From NCBI RefSeq assembly GCF_001188955.3, contig NZ_JPRF03000097.1, positions 62,001 through 126,000 on the forward strand: DNA of 64,000 nt, given 5' to 3'. Position numbers and translations under genes: made by a program. The DNA is from Kitasatospora aureofaciens (GTDB lineage: Bacteria; Actinomycetota; Actinomycetes; Streptomycetales; Streptomycetaceae). Below, one piece after another: positions 55,717-64,000 of this stretch. Within the stretch, counting starts at the first letter, position 1; each line of letters starts with the position of its first letter. The notes under the pieces were generated by a model. That model had not been told where the DNA came from and made no database searches. It saw only the letters and a program-made list of their open reading frames with translations.

Positions 55717-55730
55717 GTTAAACGTATAAC
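55717..55730. promoter_or_regulatory. AT-rich imperfect palindrome before the deaminase gene
   Basis: GTTAAACGTATAAC matches its own complement at 12 of 14 positions, in an otherwise very GC-rich region. It lies 34 nt upstream of the deaminase ATG, a place fitting an operator of a TetR/GntR-type repressor, or the -10 region. Confidence 0.45.
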
Positions 55731-55751
55731 GTCACAACTGGTGGGTGGTGG

Positions 55752-59324
<3,573 letters not shown>

Positions 59325-59338
59325 GACCGGGTCCCTCC

Positions 59339-59935
59339 TCAGGCCCCGGCGTGTGCGAACAGGGCGGCGTGGCGGGCGATCGCCCCGGCGTGGTCGGCGC
59401 ACTGCTGGTAGCAGCAGGCGAGCAGCACCAGGTCGGCGGCGTCCACCGGGTCGGTGGCGCCGTCGCGCAGCAGCAGCTCGTAGAGCAGCCGCTGACGCCG
59501 GCCGGTGTCAGGCAGTTCGGTGAGCACGTGGGTGACGCCCTCGGGCGCGCCGGACTCCAGGGCGTCGGCCGCCTGTGCGACCAGGTCCAGCGCGGCTCCG
59601 GCGAGCCCGCGCAGCGGGGCCAGCAGCCGGTCTCCGTACGGCTTCCGCTCCTGCCGCGCCCAGGCCGCCTCCAGAAGTCGCTGCACCAGCTGCCCGAGCG
59701 CCTCCGCCTCGCACCCGACGTGGACACCGACGACGACCCCGGGGCGCCCGTCGAGCGCCGTGGCGGAGTCCTCCTCGATCCGGGCGCGCAGCTCGGCCAG
59801 GTCCTTCTCGGCCGCCGCGATCGCGTCGTGGCCGGCGGCGGGGTCGGTCAGTACGGCGGTGGCGCCGCCCAGGGCGGAGTGCGCCAGCCGGACGAGGTCG
59901 GCCAGCTCACCCACCAGAGCGCGGTAGCCGGACAT
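59339..59935 (-). CDS. PhoU-like helical protein
   Basis: The product is 198 aa from ATG 59935 (GGAGG 9 nt upstream); starts at 59941 or 59944 are possible. Two repeats of helical segments, E-L-R-A-R-I-E-E-D and L-L-A-C-C-Y-Q-Q-C-A-D-H-A-G-A-I-A-R-H, fit the PhoU three-helix unit. There are no phosphate transport genes nearby. Coupling to the hydantoinase suggests another role. Confidence 0.65.
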   Translation of the reverse strand: MSGYRALVGELADLVRLAHSALGGATAVLTDPAAGHDAIAAAEKDLAELRARIEEDSATALDGRPGVVVGVHVGCEAEALGQLVQRLLEAAWARQERKPYGDRLLAPLRGLAGAALDLVAQAADALESGAPEGVTHVLTELPDTGRRQRLLYELLLRDGATDPVDAADLVLLACCYQQCADHAGAIARHAALFAHAGA

Positions 59936-60170
59936 CCTCATCACCTCCCACCCCCTCGACCAGTGTCTCCCCGCCGCCGGGTCGGCGCAGCGACCGCTTT
60001 GGACACGTACGGCTCATCAATCGTCACGCACGGGTGCGAACCGGCGGAGCCGGGTGCACGGTTTCCCTTAGGGCCGGACAGGCCCTGGTAATGAAGTTCT
60101 CCCGTCGCCTTTCGGCCCCGGCGCTCCGCCGAGGCTCAGCGACGGCACAGACCACCGAAGGAGACGGCTG

Positions 60171-60362
60171 ATGAGCCGGATCAAGCCCACCGATGTCCAG
60201 AAGGCCCTGAAGGGCGCCAGCTACCCGGCCGACCGTGAGGAGCTCGCCGAGACGGCGCGCTCGAACGGGGCGGACGAGAGTCTCGTGGACCAGATCTCCC
60301 ACCTCGACACGGACAGCTTCGACGGCCCCGACGAGGTCAGCCAGGCGCTGTTCCGCCGCTGA
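60171..60362 (+). CDS. DUF2795 domain protein (63 aa)
   Basis: The body P-T-D-V-Q-K-A-L-K-G-A-S-Y-P-A (about 4-18), L-V-D-Q-I-S-H-L-D and F-D-G-P-D-E-V-S-Q-A-L are DUF2795. GAAGGAG precedes the ATG. Function unknown. The upstream gap (59936-60170) holds AGGGCC-5 nt-GGCCCT (60069-60086) but no clear promoter. Confidence 0.85.
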   Translation: MSRIKPTDVQKALKGASYPADREELAETARSNGADESLVDQISHLDTDSFDGPDEVSQALFRR

Positions 60363-60376
60363 CCCACCTGCGGTGA

Positions 60377-60408
60377 CCGGAGGCCCGGGGGCATCCCCGG
60401 GCCTCCGG
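60377..60408 (+). terminator. Terminator after the DUF2795 gene
   Basis: A 14-bp perfect stem (60377-60390 with 60395-60408) around the loop GCAT, 15 nt after the stop. Confidence 0.88.
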
Positions 60409-60521
60409 CTCGTGCTGTCCGTGCGCCGTTCACCGGGACGGGCCGGCCATCGGGGAGGTTGAGCGCACGAGCTGGTCACCAATGACCGTCCACCTGCCGC
60501 CCGGTCCGACGGCCCGAGCCG

Positions 60522-61151
60522 TCAGGGCGTCGCCCCGGCCGCGACCTGGCGCAGGGTGTGGCCGCTGCGGGCGGAGCGGGCGCGGTACGGGTCGGGCGTG
60601 CCCTGGGTGGACGCGCGGGCGTCGGCGCGCTTGACCAGCAGCCAGGCCTCCCGGTTGCCGCCGCCGCGCCGGGCCGGGTCGCGGTCGGTGCGGATCCGGG
60701 TGAGCGCGTAGCCGCCGTGCAGCTTGTGCCCTTCGAGGCGGAAGGAGGCGTGGCCGCGGTCGAGCGCCTCGGCGAAGGGCACCGGGCGGCCGTCCCGGTC
60801 GGTGGTGAGATTGCGGAAGGTGCCCTCGTCCCAGACGATCACCGCGCCCGCGCCGTACTCGCCCTCAGGGATGACGCCCTCGAAGGTGCGGTACTCCAGC
60901 GGGTGGTCCTCGGTGGGGGTGGCCAGGCGTTTGTCGTGCGGGTCGGTGGACGGGCCCTTCGGGACGGCCCAGGACTTCAGCACGCCGTCGGCCTCCAGCC
61001 GGAAGTCGAAGTGCAGGGTGCGCGCGTCGTGGATCTGCACCACGAAGCGTGGCCGGTCGCCCGGCTCGCCGGGCTCCGCGCCGCGCGGTTCCGCCGTCCG
61101 GGTGAAGTCCCGACGGCGGTGGTAGCGGTCCAGGGCGTCGTGGGCGGCCAT
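60522..61151 (-). CDS. Stand-alone LigD-type 3'-phosphoesterase domain protein
   Basis: The product is 209 aa. The PE site is complete: H41, H47, D49 and H83 are equivalent to H42, H48, D50 and H84 of Pseudomonas LigD. In LigD the domain cleans 3' ends in nonhomologous end joining; here it is separate from polymerase and ligase modules. GGAGG lies 6 nt before the ATG. A SigB-type promoter is upstream, so a stress-induced repair role is plausible. Confidence 0.88.
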   Translation of the reverse strand: MAAHDALDRYHRRRDFTRTAEPRGAEPGEPGDRPRFVVQIHDARTLHFDFRLEADGVLKSWAVPKGPSTDPHDKRLATPTEDHPLEYRTFEGVIPEGEYGAGAVIVWDEGTFRNLTTDRDGRPVPFAEALDRGHASFRLEGHKLHGGYALTRIRTDRDPARRGGGNREAWLLVKRADARASTQGTPDPYRARSARSGHTLRQVAAGATP

Positions 61152-61189
61152 CGCGTCCTCCCGACGGGTGCGGTTCCGACCCGGAGCGG

Positions 61190-61214
61190 CTACCCCGACC
61201 GCCCGTTCCCACCC
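61190..61214 (-). promoter_or_regulatory. Candidate SigB-type promoter for the phosphoesterase gene
   Basis: On the minus strand GGGT (61214-61211), 15 nt, GGGTAG (61195-61190); the start codon is at 61151. Confidence 0.45.
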
Positions 61215-61287
61215 CACCGGCTTCCGCTCGCCCCGGAGGTTACGGGCAGCGCCCGGCCGGGCAACCGCCCGATGGGAGGTGGCGCGG

Positions 61288-61611
61288 ATGGACGGGCCGG
61301 GGCTCTCCGGGCGCGAACTGCGGATCCTCACGGAGATCGAGAACCACCTGCGGGTGGACCGCCGCCTGGACCGTGCCCTGCGCAGCATGCGGCACGGCCC
61401 CCGCTGGCTGGCGGGCTGGATGCTGCGGAAGGCCGCCCGGGTGCCCGTCCTCGTGTTCTCCGTGCTCGGGGGGCTCTGCGCGACCCTGCTGCTGGTCAGC
61501 GTCACCGCGCACTCACCCGCCGTGTTCACGGGTTCCTCCCTGGTCTGGGCGTCGTCGATCACGCTGGGTACGGCGCGGGTGATCGCCCACCACCGGGGCA
61601 TCGCCCCGTGA
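61288..61611 (+). CDS. DUF3040 membrane protein
   Basis: The product is 107 aa. L-S-G-R-E-L-R-I-L-T-E-I-E-N-H-L-R (about 6-22) is the DUF3040 signature, followed by two hydrophobic segments (about 51-68 and 74-95). ATG 61288 has GGGAGGTGG upstream. Its last 99 nt overlap the convergent AI-2E gene. Confidence 0.87.
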   Translation: MDGPGLSGRELRILTEIENHLRVDRRLDRALRSMRHGPRWLAGWMLRKAARVPVLVFSVLGGLCATLLLVSVTAHSPAVFTGSSLVWASSITLGTARVIAHHRGIAP

Positions 61612-62853
61612 GCGCGGACCGCCCCGTTCCTCCGGCGGGCCGTGGTCCCGCAGCTCGCTGATCACCGCCCAGGCCACCGACACCACCGGTACGGCGACCA
61701 CCGCGCCCAGCACCCCGGCCAGCACGGCGCCGCCGATCACCGACAGGGCCACCGCCACCGGGTGGATGCGCACCGACCAGCCCAGCACCAGCGGGTGCAG
61801 CAGGTGCCCCTCGATCTGGCCGATGATTACGATCAGCGCGAGCACCAGCAGTGCGACCACCGGCCCCCGCGCGGCCAGCGCCACCAGCGCGGCGACCGCC
61901 AGGGCGATCGGGGAGCCGATCAGCGGCACCAGCGCCGCGACGAACTCCAGCACCATCAGCGGCAGCACCAGCGGCACCCGCAGGACGGCCAGGGCGACCC
62001 CGACCAGCACCGCGTTGGTCGCCGCCACGATCAGCACCCCGCGGGTGTAGCCGGCGAAGGTGTGCCAGGCCGCCCGCCCGGCCCGGCCCCAGACCGGGCG
62101 GGCCCGGGCCGGGAGCTGGTGCTGCGCCCAGGCCCACATCCGGTCGCCGGAGTGCAGGAAGAACACCGAGCAGAACACCGCCAGGGCCAGCCCGGTCGCC
62201 ATTTCCACCGCCGTGCTGGCCCCGCTGAGCGCGGTGGTCAGCAGGGCCGAGCGGTGCGCCGAGAGAAAGGCCCCGATCTTGGCCCGCAGGGCCGTGACCG
62301 TGCCGGCCCGCAGGTGGAAGGGGGCGTGGGTGAGCCACTGGTCGATCCGGCCGAGGCCCCCGCGCAGCTCGTTGCCGATCCCGTTCCACTCGTCGGCGAC
62401 GTTCGTCCCGACCAGCGCCAGGACCCCTCCGACGAGCGCGACCGCGCACACGAAGGCCAGCAGCACGGCGAGCGAGCGGGGCATCACCCGGTCGAGCAGG
62501 TCGACCAGCGGGCGCAGCACCGAGGTGATCACCAGCGCCAGGAACACCGCGATCACCGGCACCTGGAGTTCGCCGAGGACGTCGACGGCCAGGTACACGG
62601 CCACACCGAGCAGCCCCAGCCGCCAGGCGTAGCCGGCGGCGGTGCGCAGCCCGGCCGGGACGTGTTCCGGGGGTTCCGGGGGTGCTGCCGGACGGGGCCG
62701 GCGCAACGCCACCCGGGGCGGACGGCTGCCGAGCGGCCGGGGGCGCCGGGGCGGCCGTCCGGGGCCGTTCACGTCCACCGGTCGGCTCCGGGGCGTGCAC
62801 CGCGCCGGACGGGCAGCACCGGACGCACCGGCCGGGTGGGCCGGTGCGGCCAC
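61513..62853 (-). CDS. AI-2E family transporter
   Basis: The product is up to 446 aa; GTG 62853 gives the full frame, but GTG at 62778 would remove a disordered Arg/Pro-rich part and is equally possible. Eight hydrophobic segments follow (from about residue 80), with P-L-I-G-S-P-I-A-L and I-E-G-H-L-L-H-P-L-V of UPF0118. Members export autoinducer-2 or move Na+/H+. The 3' end overlaps DUF3040 by 99 nt. Confidence 0.85.
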   Translation of the reverse strand: MAAPAHPAGASGAARPARCTPRSRPVDVNGPGRPPRRPRPLGSRPPRVALRRPRPAAPPEPPEHVPAGLRTAAGYAWRLGLLGVAVYLAVDVLGELQVPVIAVFLALVITSVLRPLVDLLDRVMPRSLAVLLAFVCAVALVGGVLALVGTNVADEWNGIGNELRGGLGRIDQWLTHAPFHLRAGTVTALRAKIGAFLSAHRSALLTTALSGASTAVEMATGLALAVFCSVFFLHSGDRMWAWAQHQLPARARPVWGRAGRAAWHTFAGYTRGVLIVAATNAVLVGVALAVLRVPLVLPLMVLEFVAALVPLIGSPIALAVAALVALAARGPVVALLVLALIVIIGQIEGHLLHPLVLGWSVRIHPVAVALSVIGGAVLAGVLGAVVAVPVVSVAWAVISELRDHGPPEERGGPRSRGDAPVVGDHPRRTQRDRRRPDQGGTREHGG

Positions 62854-62904
62854 GGGTCCCGGAGCGGCCTGTTCATGTGCTTTCCTGGGCGGGCCACGGT
62901 CGGC

Positions 62905-63123
62905 TCAGTCCGGCGTCTCGTGCGGCTCCGGCTCGTGGGCCGGTCCCGTCGGTTCGGACTCCCGTCCGCCGTCCTGACCGCGCTGCCCCTCCTCGGGCGC
63001 GAGCGGCGGCCCGTCGTCGGCCGCCCCGGATCCGGGCATCCCGACCGGGACCGGCGGGTCCTTCGGCACCGGGTCCCTGGGCACGGGCTCGTCGTGGCCG
63101 CGGGCCGGGTCCTGGTCGCTCAT
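62905..63123 (-). CDS. Small acidic Pro-rich protein (72 aa)
   Basis: ATG with GGAGG at 7 nt. It shares D-P-V-P-K-D-P-P-x-P-V with the protein at 11921-12094, and is rich in Asp, Glu, Pro and Gly, with no hydrophobic region. Function unknown. Confidence 0.65.
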   Translation of the reverse strand: MSDQDPARGHDEPVPRDPVPKDPPVPVGMPGSGAADDGPPLAPEEGQRGQDGGRESEPTGPAHEPEPHETPD

Positions 63124-63183
63124 GGGGCTCGCCTCCTTCGCCTCGGTCCTGCTCCGGGCCGTGTCCCGCCCGCACCGGGCGGG

Positions 63184-63450
63184 CTAGGTGGCCTTGTCGT
63201 GGTGGATGCGCAGCGGGCGGATGTTCCGCACCCCGGGCTCGTCGTCCTCCTGGTAGTGGGTGAGCCGGACACCGATGTGGTGGTTCTGCACCGGCTTCCA
63301 GCCGAGGTACCCGGCGCCGACCGTGCGGACCGGTCCGGCGGAGGCGAGGGCCGGGGCGAAGCCCACCAGTGTGCCGGTGCAGTCCCCCCGGGGGTGGGCG
63401 ATGCGCACGGGGCGGACCGAACGGCCCGCGATCGTGGGCCTGCTGTCCAT
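63184..63450 (-). CDS. Hypothetical protein (88 aa)
   Basis: GGGAGG precedes the ATG at 63450. A beta-rich body (T-I-A-G-R-S-V-R-P-V-R, G-T-L-V-G-F, G-Y-L-G-W-K-P-V-Q-N-H) and a His-rich end have no recognised family. It lies 60 nt upstream of the small acidic protein gene on the same strand. Confidence 0.6.
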   Translation of the reverse strand: MDSRPTIAGRSVRPVRIAHPRGDCTGTLVGFAPALASAGPVRTVGAGYLGWKPVQNHHIGVRLTHYQEDDEPGVRNIRPLRIHHDKAT

Positions 63451-63644
63451 GGAAGCCTCCCTGGTGGAAGTCCTGCCCCCAGCGTCTCTCCGGCTCAGGG
63501 GCTCGTACACCTCGGAGCCTCCGGATCAGACCTCCCGCCTGCCGCGGCCGAACCTCCCAGAGGGCCGTCCGAGCGGTTCGGCGCGCCGCGCGGCATGATG
63601 GTCGGGACGGCACCCCGCCGTTCCTAGCGGACCGGGAGCGCACG

Positions 63645-64000
63645 ATGCCAAGGCCAACCGAGGTCCCCAGCGAGGGCGAGAAGCAGAGCGGGAGTCTGCG
63701 CGTCGTGGTGGACGACCGGGTCTCGGTGCGGGTCGTCACGGTCGCCGGGGAACTGGACCACGACTCGGCGCACGTGCTGCGCGCCGCGCTCGCGCAACCG
63801 CTGCACGACGGCGTCCGGCGGATCGTGGTGGACCTCGCGGAGCTGCGGTTCTGCGACTCCACCGGCCTGAACATCCTGCTGCGCGCCCGCCTCGACGCGG
63901 ACGCGGCCGGTCGGACCCTCGAAGTCTCGCGGCCCCGGCCGATCGTGGCCAGGCTGTTCGAGATCACCGGTACCGACACCCTGCTGCGGGTCCGGCTCGA
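63645..64000 (+). CDS. STAS domain protein (3' partial)
   Basis: The frame is cut by the window end after about 118 codons. The STAS body contains D71-S72-T73 in F-C-D-S-T-G-L-N-I-L-L. Nearly every stretch from G-E-L-D-H-D-S-A onward matches the STAS protein at 17657 without its Pro/Arg-rich N-terminal part. ATG 63645 has GGGAG upstream. It probably is another anti-sigma antagonist. Confidence 0.85.
   Translation, partial: MPRPTEVPSEGEKQSGSLRVVVDDRVSVRVVTVAGELDHDSAHVLRAALAQPLHDGVRRIVVDLAELRFCDSTGLNILLRARLDADAAGRTLEVSRPRPIVARLFEITGTDTLLRVRL

Overview
The window is chromosomal DNA of a high-GC actinobacterium, most likely a member of the Streptomycetaceae (Streptomyces/Kitasatospora type). G/C dominates third codon positions, GTG and TTG starts with ATGA/GTGA/TTGA overlaps are frequent, and the lineage marks include an Mrp antiporter, F420-dependent oxidoreductases, SigB/SigF-type stress sigma factors, STAS/HATPase partner-switch proteins and several streptomycete DUF families (DUF6480, DUF6098, DUF6328, DUF5709, DUF2795, DUF3040). 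No rRNA, tRNA, CRISPR array, transposase or prophage gene was seen.

Layout. 1-6.6 kb (+): a tightly coupled operon for an ADP-heptose-type sugar (GmhB-like phosphatase fragment, GmhA isomerase, HldE kinase/nucleotidylyltransferase) with four glycosyltransferases, followed by an antisense glycosyltransferase-2 remnant. 7.4-11.7 kb (-): an Mrp-type antiporter operon, mrpE-F-G-(DUF4040)-B-C-D, without the large MrpA antiporter domain. 11.9-17.6 kb (-): small acidic protein, Zn alcohol dehydrogenase, CsbD, two short-chain dehydrogenases, a PHP hydrolase and a DUF6328 membrane protein. 17.7-20.5 kb: STAS and HATPase proteins, two small proteins and a stress sigma factor gene. 20.6-27.7 kb (+): a TPP-dependent oxidase/decarboxylase, a membrane protein, a gluconate-dehydrogenase-subunit-3/GMC flavoprotein fusion and a HAD phosphatase, then nucleotidyltransferase, BON and metallophosphoesterase genes. 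27.7-32.6 kb (-): GH15 glucanase, F420 oxidoreductase, FAD monooxygenase, ABM monooxygenase. 32.9-35.7 kb (+): a pyrroloquinoline quinone (PQQ) cluster, pqqA, a collapsed pqqC, a pqqD-pqqE fusion and pqqB. 35.7-40.3 kb (-): HhH-GPD protein, Rieske/DUF2231 protein, a DUF4034-like protein and an M48 peptidase. 40.9-51 kb: many small stress-type proteins (SRPBCC, hemerythrins, DJ-1/PfpI, DUFs), a homoserine-dehydrogenase-like enzyme, an MFS transporter and DUF488. 51.2-55.1 kb: a second-copy respiratory set (ctaD, ctaF, and convergent qcrB). 55.2-60 kb (-): nucleoside deaminase, a fused hydantoinase/oxoprolinase and a PhoU-like protein. 60-64 kb: DUF2795, stand-alone LigD 3'-phosphoesterase domain, DUF3040, AI-2E family permease, small proteins and a second STAS gene cut by the window end.

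How the parts fit. The sigma factor gene and its divergent neighbour each carry a match to the SigB-type promoter (GNNT, 14-16 nt, GGGTA). Further matches precede DUF6328, the NTase-BON-phosphoesterase operon, the F420 oxidoreductase/GH15 pair, the Rieske protein, a leaderless-looking small gene, a divergent DJ-1/small acidic pair and the LigD-type phosphoesterase. With CsbD, hemerythrins, an SRPBCC protein and anti-sigma-type STAS/HATPase proteins, much of the window looks like a general-stress regulon island built around its own sigma factor.

The most unusual locus is the PQQ cluster. Precursor, radical-SAM crosslinker and PqqB are intact, but PqqC, which finishes the cofactor, is reduced to an 86-codon in-frame remnant. 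The cluster is therefore either decayed or makes something other than PQQ.
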